A stretch of DNA of 41,274 bases. It comes from an uncultured Oscillospiraceae bacterium. GTDB taxonomy: Bacteria; Bacillota; Clostridia; Oscillospirales; Oscillospiraceae. Location: NCBI GenBank assembly GCA_934591895.1, contig CAKTPP010000014.1:1-41274 (forward strand), read 5' to 3'. Positions 16,010 through 24,216 of this stretch are shown piece by piece (positions within the stretch are counted from its first letter, which is position 1; every line of letters starts with the position of its first letter). Under the pieces are notes generated by a model. It had not been told where the DNA came from, did not search any database, and worked only from the letters and a program-made list of their open reading frames with translations. The position numbers and the translations under genes were made by a program.

Positions 16010-17784
16010 TGCTCCTCACCTCCGGCGATAATCTCTTTGATCTGTGCAGTCATATCCGCCGCGATCCTGGCATAGACCTGCTCGTACTCGTCGCTCGGCA
16101 CGCTCTTGGCGCGGCCGATATCGACGCGGGCGGGAATGGCAAAGAGCTTTTGCATCGGCGCGTTCTTCTCGAGCGCGTCGCGGCACTCGGCGTCATAGTG
16201 CAGGATGAGGCCGAGCAGCAAAAACTGCCGGCGGTACTCGGAGTAGCTGTCGATGTCGACGAAGGCGTTCTGCTGCAGGAAGTCCTCGCGGATCATCTTG
16301 GCCGTCTCCATCGTCAGGCGGTCGGCCGGGGACAGCGCGTCCTGACCGACGAGGCGGACGATCTCCTGCAGCTCGGATTCCTGCTGCAGGATGCTCATGG
16401 CCTTGTCGCGGTTGGCCATATACTCCTCGCCGAACGTGGCCTCATACCACGGCTTGAGCGAGTCAACATACAGCGAGTAGGACGTCAGCCAGTTGATGGC
16501 CGGGAAGTGGCGGGCATAGGCAAGGCTCGAATCAAGCGCCCAGAACACCTTGACGATGCGCATGGTCGCCTGCGAGACAGGCTCGGAAATGTCGCCGCCC
16601 GGAGGCGAGACGGCGCCGATGGCGGTGACGGAGCCGCGGCGGTCAGCGTCGCTGCCGATGCAGCGGATGCAGCCGGCGCGCTCGTAGAACTGCGCGATGC
16701 GCGACGCGAGGTAAGCCGGGTAGCCTTCTTCACCGGGCATCTCCTCCAGACGGCCGGACATCTCACGCAGCGCCTCGGCCCAGCGGGAGGTGGAGTCGGC
16801 CAGAACGGCGACGTCATAGCCCATGTCGCGGAAATACTCCGCGATGGTGATGCCGGTGTAGATGGACGCCTCACGCGCAGCGACCGGCATATCGGAGGTG
16901 TTGGCGATGAGCACGGTGCGCTTCATGAGCGGCTCGCCGTTGCGCGGGTCGGTCAGCTCCGGGAACTCCATGAGAACGTCGGTCATCTCGTTGCCGCGTT
17001 CGCCGCAGCCGATGTAGACGACGACGTCCACGTCCGACCACTTGGCGAGCTGGTGCTGCACGACGGTCTTGCCGCTGCCGAACGGGCCGGGCACGGCTGC
17101 CGTGCCGCCCTTGGCGATCGGGAAGAGCGTGTCGATGATACGCTGACCGCTGTTCATGGGCTTGTTCGGGGCGAACTTCTGCGCATAGGGGCGCGCGATA
17201 CGCACCGGCCAGCGCTGGATCATGTTCAGCTCATGATCGACGCCGGCGGCATCGGTGAGCACGGCGACGGTCTGGTCGACCGTGAAGTCGCCGCCGGTGA
17301 TGCTCTTGATCGTGCCCGCCATCTGCGGGGGCACCATGATCTTGTGCAGGATGGCCGTCGTCTCCTGGACGGTGCCGATCACGTCACCGCCGGAAACGGC
17401 GGTGCCGGGCTGCACGACGGGATCAAAGTGCCACACGCGCTCGCGGTTGAGCGCGGGCACCTCGATGCCGCGGGTGATGTTCGAGCCGGTCAGGTCGCGG
17501 ATCTCGGGCAGCGGGCGCTGGATACCGTCATAGATATTCTCCAGCATGCCGGGGCCAAGCTCCACGGACAGCGGCATACCGGTCGTCTCGACTTCCGCGC
17601 CGGGGCCGAGGCCCGAGGTCTCCTCATAGACCTGGATGGACGCGCTGTCGCCGGTCATATTCAGGATCTCGCCGATCAGGCGCTGCTCGCCGACACGCAC
17701 AACGTCGGAGACGTTGGCGTCGGCAAGGCCGTTTGCCACGACCAGCGGGCCGGAAACTTTTGTGATAGTTCCGCTCAATTTCAT
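16006..17784 (-). CDS. atpA: V-type ATP synthase subunit A (catalytic)
   Basis: 592 aa. Catalytic ATP-hydrolysing/synthesising subunit of the A3B3 head. Seen: N-terminal beta barrel (GTITKVSGPLVVANGL), the V-type 'non-homologous' bulge, P-loop GPFGSGKTVVQ (near residue 235), CGERGNEMTDVL, and ADSTSRWAEALREMSGRLEE. Start: ATG at 17784 following GGAAAGGAAG, 11 nt after the subunit F stop. Full length. Confidence 0.98.
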   Translation of the reverse strand: MKLSGTITKVSGPLVVANGLADANVSDVVRVGEQRLIGEILNMTGDSASIQVYEETSGLGPGAEVETTGMPLSVELGPGMLENIYDGIQRPLPEIRDLTGSNITRGIEVPALNRERVWHFDPVVQPGTAVSGGDVIGTVQETTAILHKIMVPPQMAGTIKSITGGDFTVDQTVAVLTDAAGVDHELNMIQRWPVRIARPYAQKFAPNKPMNSGQRIIDTLFPIAKGGTAAVPGPFGSGKTVVQHQLAKWSDVDVVVYIGCGERGNEMTDVLMEFPELTDPRNGEPLMKRTVLIANTSDMPVAAREASIYTGITIAEYFRDMGYDVAVLADSTSRWAEALREMSGRLEEMPGEEGYPAYLASRIAQFYERAGCIRCIGSDADRRGSVTAIGAVSPPGGDISEPVSQATMRIVKVFWALDSSLAYARHFPAINWLTSYSLYVDSLKPWYEATFGEEYMANRDKAMSILQQESELQEIVRLVGQDALSPADRLTMETAKMIREDFLQQNAFVDIDSYSEYRRQFLLLGLILHYDAECRDALEKNAPMQKLFAIPARVDIGRAKSVPSDEYEQVYARIAADMTAQIKEIIAGGEEQ

Positions 17785-17795
17785 TCTTCCTTTCC

Positions 17796-18110
17796 TTAAA
17801 GGATATCGGAGCCAACCGCTCGCTCGACCGCCGCCTTGAGCGCGGTCTGGCCGAGGCCGAGGGGGCCTTCCCTGCCGGGGATCAGGATGATGGCCGGCTT
17901 GGGAACATCTTTGAATTTGTCGATCTCGTGCTGAAGCTCCTGCGCCAGATTTTCTTCCACATAGATGATGGCGTAGTCCTCAGAGTCCTTGGTCAGGCGG
18001 CGCAGCGTCTCGCGCGCCTCCTCGGCGTTGGCGACCGGGCAGGCCTCGAGGCCGAGCGCCTTGAAGCCCATGACGGTCTCCGCACCGCCGACAACCGCAA
18101 TTTTAAGCAT
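17796..18110 (-). CDS. atpF: V-type ATP synthase subunit F
   Basis: 104 aa. Small central-stalk subunit (NtpG in E. hirae) that binds subunit D. Typical N-terminus KIAVVGGAETVMGFKALG and C-terminal helix after PAIILIPGREGPLG. Start: ATG at 18110 chosen by homology; it lies in the last codons of subunit C (overlap 8 nt). A GTG at 18119 with AAAGG upstream is an alternative. Confidence 0.93.
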   Translation of the reverse strand: MLKIAVVGGAETVMGFKALGLEACPVANAEEARETLRRLTKDSEDYAIIYVEENLAQELQHEIDKFKDVPKPAIILIPGREGPLGLGQTALKAAVERAVGSDIL

Positions 18111-19104
18111 AAGTCTCACGCAGCCTTTCCCGGATGACCGCGGGCTGAAGCCCGGCGAGTCTGCCCGTCAGGATCATTCTGGCGGCCGTCGTCTCGTTTT
18201 CCATGGCGGCGAGATACGCCGACACATGCGCCGCGCCGAAGCTGCGCAGCTTGGCCGCGCGGATGTAGTCCATGAGCGCGTTGTCGCACAGCAGCTCAAA
18301 CGCCGTCAGCGCGCCGCCGCTCATGGCGGCCGCACCGGCAGACGCCGCGTCGCTCAGCCACGTGTTGGCATACAGCGCCGTGAGCGCCTCGGCCGACTCA
18401 AACGCCGCGAGCACGCGGTCCGTGCCGATCGTGCCGCCGGAGACGAGCGCACTCCTGAGAAAGTCCGCATCCTTGGCCATGCGGCGCGTGCGCACGGCGG
18501 CGCGCAGGTTCGCACCGTCGATCTGCAGCTGCACATAGCCCCTGGCAAAGCCGCCGTCGCTCAGGCCGTCGCAGAGCGCGAGCATCTGCGCGAAATACGC
18601 GCGGTCAAGCGCAAAGTCCGCCGCCTGCGGATTGGTCGTGCGCGCGAGGATCGCGGCGGCATCGACCATGGCCTGCGCCAGAACGGGCGGGATGTCGCGG
18701 TAGTCCTCTTCATAGAACGCGGCGTGCAGCTTCTGCGGCGGCACCGTGCCGCGCTGCGACAAAATCGCGCCGCAGTCCGTGCCCATGGCCTGCGCCTTGA
18801 TGAGCGCCTTGGCGTTGTGGTAGTCGTACTTGAGGCGGAACAGCTGCACGAGCTGCGCCTCCGGCACCATGCCCTCGACCTCGTCGAACAGCGCCGCGAT
18901 GTGCGCCTCGAGCGCAGCGCCGGCGTCCTTCGCGCTCAGGCCGCTCAGGTCGCCGTAGCCGCATTCCTCAAGGATCTTGGCCGCCTCCTCGTTCGTGGGC
19001 GCATCGATCATGCGCTCCATGCGCTCAGCGGAAAGCATCTTGGTCTCGCGGGCTGCCAGCATTGCCGTAATCGCAAGGTAGTTCGTATCTTTTACTTTAG
19101 ACAA
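18103..19104 (-). CDS. atpC: V-type ATP synthase subunit C
   Basis: 333 aa. Socket protein joining the central stalk to the K-subunit rotor ring (yeast subunit d homologue). All-helical vATP-synt_AC39 family; opening YLAITAMLAARETKMLSAER and the segment VQLFRLKYDYHNAKALIKAQ match the family. Start: TTG at 19104 with GGAGGA 6 nt upstream; no ATG or GTG is available close by. 78 nt after subunit E. Confidence 0.93.
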   Translation of the reverse strand: MSKVKDTNYLAITAMLAARETKMLSAERMERMIDAPTNEEAAKILEECGYGDLSGLSAKDAGAALEAHIAALFDEVEGMVPEAQLVQLFRLKYDYHNAKALIKAQAMGTDCGAILSQRGTVPPQKLHAAFYEEDYRDIPPVLAQAMVDAAAILARTTNPQAADFALDRAYFAQMLALCDGLSDGGFARGYVQLQIDGANLRAAVRTRRMAKDADFLRSALVSGGTIGTDRVLAAFESAEALTALYANTWLSDAASAGAAAMSGGALTAFELLCDNALMDYIRAAKLRSFGAAHVSAYLAAMENETTAARMILTGRLAGLQPAVIRERLRETYA

Positions 19105-19182
19105 TTCCGTTCCTCCTTCATGCGGCGCAGAACCCCGCGCCCCATATAGGATAATTCATTCCCCCGCGCGGGGCGGGGCAGG

Positions 19183-19785
19183 TCATGCGCCGAACAAGAC
19201 CTCGGCGACCTGAGCAGCCAGATCACTGCGGCAGAGCTCTGCGATCGTCTCCACCGCGCAGTTGACCTCGATGTCTCCCTGCCGGAGCACAAAACCGGCG
19301 CGCAGGGCGCGCGTATCGGGGCTCACGGTGAGCTGCGCCTGCTTGCCCTGCTGCGCGAGCAGCGCGTTTGCAGCGTCCGCGACCGCCTGACCGCACGCGA
19401 CCTGATCCTTGGCGTTGAACACCAACGCCTCGGTGCCGGTCGTCGCGGCCTGCGCCGCGAGCTTGGCAAGATAGGCCACGTAGTCCGCCTGCGGCATGGT
19501 GCAGATGCGCTCGAGCGCGGCGGCAAACGCCGCGTCGACCATCTCCTGCTTGAGGGCAAGGACGCTCTTTCTGGCCTCCATTTCCGCCAGACGCCCCATG
19601 CGCTGCACGCGGTCCTCGCAGTCCTTCACACCGTCGCGCACGCGCGCCCAATACTGGTCCTGCGCCTGCTTGTCATAGTCGGCGCGGATCTCGGCGCACC
19701 TGGCCTCGGCGTCGGCCGTGATGGCGCGCGCCTGCTCCCGTGCATCCGCCTCGATGCGGCCGGTGATTTTTTCAATACCATTCAT
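19183..19785 (-). CDS. atpE: V-type ATP synthase subunit E
   Basis: 200 aa. Peripheral-stalk subunit that pairs with the small H-type subunit to hold the head against rotation. N-terminal coiled coil (about 5-75, Ala/Glu/Arg rich, EADAREQARAITADAEARCAE region) and a C-terminal globular vATP-synt_E domain ending in LRAGFVLRQGDIEVNCAVETI. Start: ATG at 19785 with a modest AGGGAA upstream. 37 nt after subunit K. Confidence 0.92.
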   Translation of the reverse strand: MNGIEKITGRIEADAREQARAITADAEARCAEIRADYDKQAQDQYWARVRDGVKDCEDRVQRMGRLAEMEARKSVLALKQEMVDAAFAAALERICTMPQADYVAYLAKLAAQAATTGTEALVFNAKDQVACGQAVADAANALLAQQGKQAQLTVSPDTRALRAGFVLRQGDIEVNCAVETIAELCRSDLAAQVAEVLFGA

Positions 19786-19822
19786 AGATCTTCGTTCCCT
19801 TCTGTCGGAAGAGGATTTTGGA

Positions 19823-20305
19823 TTACTTCAAGCCATTGAGCATCAGGAACGACGCCAGCAGGCAGAGGATGGCGTAGAACTCGACCGTGATGCAGAAGAT
19901 CATGCCCTTGGACCAGTCGTCCGGCTTCTTGGCCAGAATGTTCAGGGACGCGGCAGCGACCTTGCCCTGCGCAATGGCGGAGATCAGACCGCCGAGCGCG
20001 ATCGGCAGGCAGGCTGCGAAGTACTGCAGGCCCTGCGCAACAGTCAACGCAGACTCAGCATTGGCATTGAAGATCTGGCTCTGAGCAAGGAACCAGATGA
20101 CGAAGCCGTACAGACCCTGCGTGCCGGGGATGACCTGCATGATCATCGCCTTACCGAACTTGCTGGGATCCTCCGAGACGAGACCTGCGCCGGCCTCACC
20201 GGCGATGCCGGTGCCCTTTGCAGAGCCGATGCACGCGAGAGCCGCTGCGAGCGCAGCGCCGAGAAGGCCGAGAGCCAGACCACCGATGGATTCGAGAAAT
20301 GCCAT
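19823..20305 (-). CDS. atpK: V-type ATPase subunit K (rotor proteolipid, Na+-type ligand set)
   Basis: 160 aa, four TM helices in two hairpins (E. hirae NtpK is 156 aa). Forms the membrane rotor ring. The ion site matches the E. hirae sodium ligands: PGTQGLYG gives Thr/Gln at about 62-63, Gln at about 113 in SAIAQGK, and the essential Glu at about 142 in TVEFYAIL. The Gln-to-Glu distance (29) equals that of NtpK (Q110/E139). Sodium specificity is therefore predicted, not shown. Start: ATG at 20305 with AGGAGG 9 nt upstream; the TTG six bases earlier sits too near the SD. Confidence 0.95.
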   Translation of the reverse strand: MAFLESIGGLALGLLGAALAAALACIGSAKGTGIAGEAGAGLVSEDPSKFGKAMIMQVIPGTQGLYGFVIWFLAQSQIFNANAESALTVAQGLQYFAACLPIALGGLISAIAQGKVAAASLNILAKKPDDWSKGMIFCITVEFYAILCLLASFLMLNGLK

Positions 20306-20344
20306 TTTCAATTTCCTCCTTAAATATCTCTTGAGTACGAATGT

Positions 20345-22327
20345 TTAGAAATTATGATTTTCCACGTCGACATAGCGCGTGTTGATCTCCAGCGGGCTGA
20401 AGGGCTTGCCGCCGTCGACATAGAACTTACCGAAGAACTCCAGACACTGCAGACGCAGGTCGTGCACGAAGCAGCCGAGCAGGTTCAGACCGAAGTTCAG
20501 CGCGTGACCCACCAGGAAGATGAGGATAAAGACCAGCATCGACACGACGGTCACGCCGCCGCTCGACGGCATCGCGGCGAGGGTGTTGAACACCTGCGCG
20601 ATGACGCTGCCGGCCAGCATCAGAGCCATGAGTCGGGAATACGAGAGAATGTCGCCGAACCAGCCGGTCAGACCGTTGTAGAGCGCGCCGAACACGGCCG
20701 TGACCTTGCCGAAGCCCTTGGCCTCACGGCCGGAGCCGTAGAGCAGCATCAGACCGCCGATGCACAGCACGACCGGGACGTCGGCGATGTTGCCGATCTT
20801 GAGCACGTACAGCGCAAGCCCCGCAAACAGGACCAGCCATGTGCCCTCGTTGAAGATCGCGTCGCCGACCTTGCCCTGCCGGCACTCCATGACCATGTTC
20901 ACGATCATGCCGGTCACGAGCTGGATAAAGCCGAGCACCATGGCGCCAACGAGGATCGTCGTCGTGTCCTTGAGCGGGTCGAGCAGCGGGCTTGTCAGGA
21001 TGCCGAGCTGGACGTCGTGGCCGAACATGTTCACGATCGTCGGCACGGCGTTTCCGAAGAAGCCGCCCGTCACGATGCCGAGCAGGAACGTCGACACGCC
21101 GCAGGCGAGCAGCAGCTCGCAGAAATACTTGCTGCCGCGCTTGGGCTTCATCTTGCCGAGCACGACGAGCGCCGCGATCGTCATCACGAGGCCGTAGCCC
21201 ATGTCCGCCATCATGATGCCGTAAAACAGGATGAAAAACGGCGCCATGAGCGGGTTCGGGTCCACCGTGCCGTAGGCCGGCAGGCTGTACATGTTCGTGA
21301 CCATGTTGAGCGGCTCTGTAAACTTGTTGTTCTTGAGCTTGACCGGCACCTCGGGATATTCGTCCTCTGTGGGGTCGGCCAGATCCCACGCGCAGTCATA
21401 CTTTGCGAGCACCGCCGTGAGCTTTTCCTCCTCCGGCGCCGTGAGCCAGCCGCGCATGCACACGACGCTCTCCGTGCCGACCAGACGCTCCTCCGCCTCG
21501 GCGCGGCCGAGCCGGACGCTCGCGCGGTCGATGCAGAGCTTGAACGCATCGCGGTGCGGTGCAAAGGCGGCGATGTCCGCCTCCGCCTGCTCACGCCTGC
21601 GGATGACATCCGCGATCTGCTGCTGCGCGCTGTCGATGTTTTGCCTGGCCGTTCCCGGCATGCCGCCGAGGTTTGCCAGCGTGAAGCCGAATGTGCGCAG
21701 CGCAGCCAGCGCCTCCGGCAGCTCGTCCTTCATGCAGATGAGCAGCACATAGTGCTGTTCCCTGTCTGCGGAGATCTCATACATCTGCGACTCGGGCGCA
21801 GCCTCCGCCAGCGCCTTTTGTGCCTCGCCGAGGTCCGCTGCCGCCGGCAGCATGCCCAGTGTGATGCGCGTCGTCGCGGTCGAGCCCATGCTCAGCGGCA
21901 GGTCAAGCGTCTCCCACGGACGCAGCGCCTCAACGCCGCTGCGCAGCTTTGCCTCCTCGCCGTTACAGCGGCGCACGTCGGCCTCCAGCTCCTCGAGCTG
22001 CGCGACCGCGTCGAGCTCCTTGCGGTAGGCGCCGACATCCAGAAACTCACGCTCCGTGACCTCCGGCCGGGAGCTGAGCAGCTTGGACTTGACCGGCGCA
22101 TACTTATCCAGCAGCTTGAGTGCGGCGGTCAGGCGCGTCAGCTCACTGCGCGTCTCCGTCACGCTGCCGCTCTCCTGACGCAGGACCGCGGCAGCCTCTG
22201 CATCCGCCAAAAGCGCGTCCGGTTCCGAGACCTGCACGCAGCCGAGCAGCATCAGGTCGCGCAGCAGAGCGTCTTTCTGCCCACGAACGACCATGAGCCG
22301 CAGCTTTTTCATGTGTACAATGGCCAT
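20345..22327 (-). CDS. atpI: V-type ATP synthase subunit I
   Basis: 660 aa. Membrane stator with ion half-channels (a-subunit homologue). The N-terminal cytoplasmic half (about 1-330) has coiled-coil arms; the C-terminal half has about seven to eight TM segments. Diagnostic: PAYGTVDPNPLMAPFFILFYG, MMADMGYGL and GDILSYSRLMAL containing the arginine that faces the rotor glutamate. Start: ATG at 22327 overlapping the previous stop as TGATG. Ends 39 nt before subunit K. Confidence 0.97.
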   Translation of the reverse strand: MAIVHMKKLRLMVVRGQKDALLRDLMLLGCVQVSEPDALLADAEAAAVLRQESGSVTETRSELTRLTAALKLLDKYAPVKSKLLSSRPEVTEREFLDVGAYRKELDAVAQLEELEADVRRCNGEEAKLRSGVEALRPWETLDLPLSMGSTATTRITLGMLPAAADLGEAQKALAEAAPESQMYEISADREQHYVLLICMKDELPEALAALRTFGFTLANLGGMPGTARQNIDSAQQQIADVIRRREQAEADIAAFAPHRDAFKLCIDRASVRLGRAEAEERLVGTESVVCMRGWLTAPEEEKLTAVLAKYDCAWDLADPTEDEYPEVPVKLKNNKFTEPLNMVTNMYSLPAYGTVDPNPLMAPFFILFYGIMMADMGYGLVMTIAALVVLGKMKPKRGSKYFCELLLACGVSTFLLGIVTGGFFGNAVPTIVNMFGHDVQLGILTSPLLDPLKDTTTILVGAMVLGFIQLVTGMIVNMVMECRQGKVGDAIFNEGTWLVLFAGLALYVLKIGNIADVPVVLCIGGLMLLYGSGREAKGFGKVTAVFGALYNGLTGWFGDILSYSRLMALMLAGSVIAQVFNTLAAMPSSGGVTVVSMLVFILIFLVGHALNFGLNLLGCFVHDLRLQCLEFFGKFYVDGGKPFSPLEINTRYVDVENHNF

Positions 22328-22641
22328 CAGCCGTTCACGATCCTTTCCACGATTAGTGATGCAGCGCGATCCAGATTGGTCTTGGCCTTGATGCGCATGG
22401 CCGCTTCCTTGTTCTTGGTCTCGGCAGCCAGTCTTTCCGCATCGGCCTTCGCCTTTTCATCCGATTTGGCCCGCAGCGTCTGCAGCTCGCGCTGCGCCTT
22501 GCCGACGGCCGCCTCGATCGCCGCTTTGCCCTCGGTCTGAGCCGCTTCCACTGCCGCTGCAGCGGCCGCCTGCGCGTCGGCTTGGATCTGCTTTGCACGG
22601 TCTTCCGCGTCACGGATCGTTGTTATCGCCTCAAATGACAT
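22327..22641 (-). CDS. atpH: V-type ATPase small peripheral-stalk subunit (H/NtpF-like)
   Basis: 104 aa, almost entirely charged and Ala-rich coiled coil (about 5-85) with the sequence AEDRAKQIQADAQ near the N-terminus, as in the AhaH/NtpF/subunit G group. It would pair with subunit E. Start: ATG at 22641 with GGGAGGTG upstream. First gene of the operon; its position matches ntpF in the E. hirae ntpFIKECGABD order. Sequence alone is low-complexity, so position carries much of the assignment. Confidence 0.88.
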   Translation of the reverse strand: MSFEAITTIRDAEDRAKQIQADAQAAAAAAVEAAQTEGKAAIEAAVGKAQRELQTLRAKSDEKAKADAERLAAETKNKEAAMRIKAKTNLDRAASLIVERIVNG

Positions 22642-22720
22642 CCCTACACCTCCCTACAATTCGAAGTGGTATTATGCCGCGCACGCTCGCATTTGCGAAC
22701 TGTATCTACATAATGTATGT

Positions 22721-22749
22721 ATTTTACCCTATTCACACCCGTTACGCAA
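22721..22749 (-). promoter_or_regulatory. Candidate promoter of the V-ATPase operon
   Basis: Minus-strand TTGCGT (22744-22749), a 17-nt spacer and TAAAAT (22721-22726), about 80 bp before the first ATG. The -35 is weak. Confidence 0.45.
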
Positions 22750-22957
22750 GCGAAATTGCCCAAAAATGTATGTCAATTTTCAGACATCCAAGTGTTAAAA
22801 AACTATTGATATTGCTACGTTTTTCACGTCATTGACTAAAAATTAACGTTTATTTTTTTGCATGATTTCTTCCGATGACACCAATGCATTTTCCCGATGA
22901 AAACCCAACTATCCTGCTGGAAAAACCAGGTTATCGTCATTTTAAATACTTTTTTAC

Positions 22958-22986
22958 TTGCTATTATTCCGGATATCACCTATAAT
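22958..22986 (+). promoter_or_regulatory. Promoter of the E2-like gene
   Basis: TTGCTA (22958-22963), 17-nt spacer, perfect TATAAT (22981-22986). Leader of about 50 nt before the ATG at 23043. Confidence 0.75.
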
Positions 22987-23042
22987 GGTCTCGTCAAAGT
23001 TAAAAAGTTTGAACTTTATTTGTATATTCGGAGGTATTTCCT

Positions 23043-23918
23043 ATGGAGAGCAAACGCCGACTCGGAGACCGCAAGGACGGCCGCCTGATACAATCGCTTG
23101 CGCCGTTTTACAGATTCATGCCCTACATCATGCCCACGAAAAACGACGCCTGCAACCAGTTTGAGGACTGCATCGAGATCACGAACACCGACCGCTGGCT
23201 GCGTCAGAAGCGGCTCGAGGGCTACAAGGGCCTCGGCTATCTGCACCTGTTCATCGCGGCCTACGTGCGCATGGTCTCCATGCGCCCCGGCATCAACCGT
23301 TTCGTGGCCGGCCGCCGCATCTATGCGCGCAACAACATTGAGGTCGTGCTGACCGTGCGCCGCACCATGTCCACCACCTCGAACGAGACGACCATCAAGG
23401 CCGTCTTCGCCCCGACGGACACGATCTTCGACGTCTACCGCAAGATGAACGAGAAGATCGACGAGATCAAGTACGGCGGCGAGGACAACAACACCGAGCA
23501 GGTCGCGGGCGCGCTGCTGAAGCTGCCGCGCTTTTTGCTGCGCTTTGCCATCGGCTGCCTGCGCGTGATGGACTACTTCGGCATCATCCCGCAGAAGCTG
23601 CTCGATGCCAGCCCCTTCCACGGCTCGATGATCATCACCGACATGGGCTCGCTCGGCATCCCGCCGATCTATCACCACCTGTATAACTTCGGCACCCTGC
23701 CGATGTTCATCGCCTTCGGCGCCAAGCGCAAGGCGGTCGAGCTCGACCGTGAGGGCAAGGCGGTCGAGCGCAAGTACATCGACTTCATGGTCGTCATGGA
23801 CGAGCGCGTGTGCGATGGGTACTATTATGCCTCGTCGTTCAAATACATGAAGATGTACCTGCACAACCCGTCTCTGCTGGAAGTCCCGCCCAAGAACGTG
23901 GTCGAGGATCTGTTCTGA
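23043..23918 (+). CDS. Stand-alone 2-oxoacid dehydrogenase E2-like (CAT-fold) protein, catalytic His absent
   Basis: 291 aa, about the length of an isolated E2 catalytic domain; no lipoyl or subunit-binding domain and no E1 or E3 gene nearby. Seen: IITDMGSLGIPPIYHHLYNFG, resembling the E2 core, and near the C-terminus DERVCDGYYYA (about residues 254-264) where active E2 and chloramphenicol acetyltransferases have the HxxxDG motif (DHRVxDG). Here His is Glu, so classical acyl transfer is unlikely. Family membership is fairly clear; the function is unknown. Start: ATG at 23043 with GGAGGT 8 nt upstream. Monocistronic, with promoter and terminator. Confidence 0.8.
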   Translation: MESKRRLGDRKDGRLIQSLAPFYRFMPYIMPTKNDACNQFEDCIEITNTDRWLRQKRLEGYKGLGYLHLFIAAYVRMVSMRPGINRFVAGRRIYARNNIEVVLTVRRTMSTTSNETTIKAVFAPTDTIFDVYRKMNEKIDEIKYGGEDNNTEQVAGALLKLPRFLLRFAIGCLRVMDYFGIIPQKLLDASPFHGSMIITDMGSLGIPPIYHHLYNFGTLPMFIAFGAKRKAVELDREGKAVERKYIDFMVVMDERVCDGYYYASSFKYMKMYLHNPSLLEVPPKNVVEDLF

Positions 23919-24076
23919 ATTCTGAATACAGACGCATACGAGAAAACCTCCTGCACCGCAGGAGGTTTTCTCATTTGTTGCGCCCGCGCACTGCCGGGCG
24001 TCCGCGCCGCACGCGCAGCCGGACACAGCAGCAGCATGATGAGCATGATCAGGATCACAAAGCGGAGCTGTTTCAT
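23825..24076 (-). CDS. Possible small secreted peptide (low confidence)
   Basis: 83 aa, unknown. ATG at 24076 is preceded by a strong SD (GAGGAGGGAG) and, further up, a TATACT -10-like hexamer (24109-24114). The first ~24 residues look like a signal peptide: positive MKQLR, a hydrophobic run of Ile/Leu/Met, then ARA-A. The rest is unremarkable and runs antisense through the terminator and the 3' end of the E2-like gene, which argues that the true peptide may be short or degraded. No homologue recognised. Confidence 0.35.
   Translation of the reverse strand: MKQLRFVILIMLIMLLLCPAARAARTPGSARAQQMRKPPAVQEVFSYASVFRIQNRSSTTFLGGTSSRDGLCRYIFMYLNDEA
23940..23972 (+). terminator. Terminator of the E2-like gene
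   Basis: A 14-bp perfect stem (23940-23953 / 23959-23972) with a 5-nt loop followed by ATTTGTTG. Confidence 0.85.
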
Positions 24077-24175
24077 ATCGTCTCCCTCCTCGCTTTCGTT
24101 TGACAGCAGTATACACGCGCGCCGCGAAAAAAGCCGTCGCATCCTGCCGCCGACCGGAAAATACGCGCAAAAATT

Positions 24176-24206
24176 CCCCCGGCGCGGAATGAACCCGCGC
24201 CGGGGG
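24176..24206 (-). terminator. Terminator of the padR operon
   Basis: A 12-bp perfect stem (24176-24187 / 24195-24206), 7-nt loop, followed on the minus strand by AATTTTTG. Ten bases after the DUF4825 gene stop. Confidence 0.85.
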
Positions 24207-24216
24207 ATCGGCATAT

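Larger units (their letters stand above)
22642..23042. other. 400-bp AT-rich divergent intergenic region
   Basis: Separates the V-ATPase operon (minus) from the E2-like gene (plus) and is much richer in A/T than its flanks. It holds the two promoters listed separately and a short palindrome AAAGTT-TG-AACTTT (23004-23017) just after the predicted plus-strand start. No ORF with an SD and no RNA family was recognised in the rest. Confidence 0.6.
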
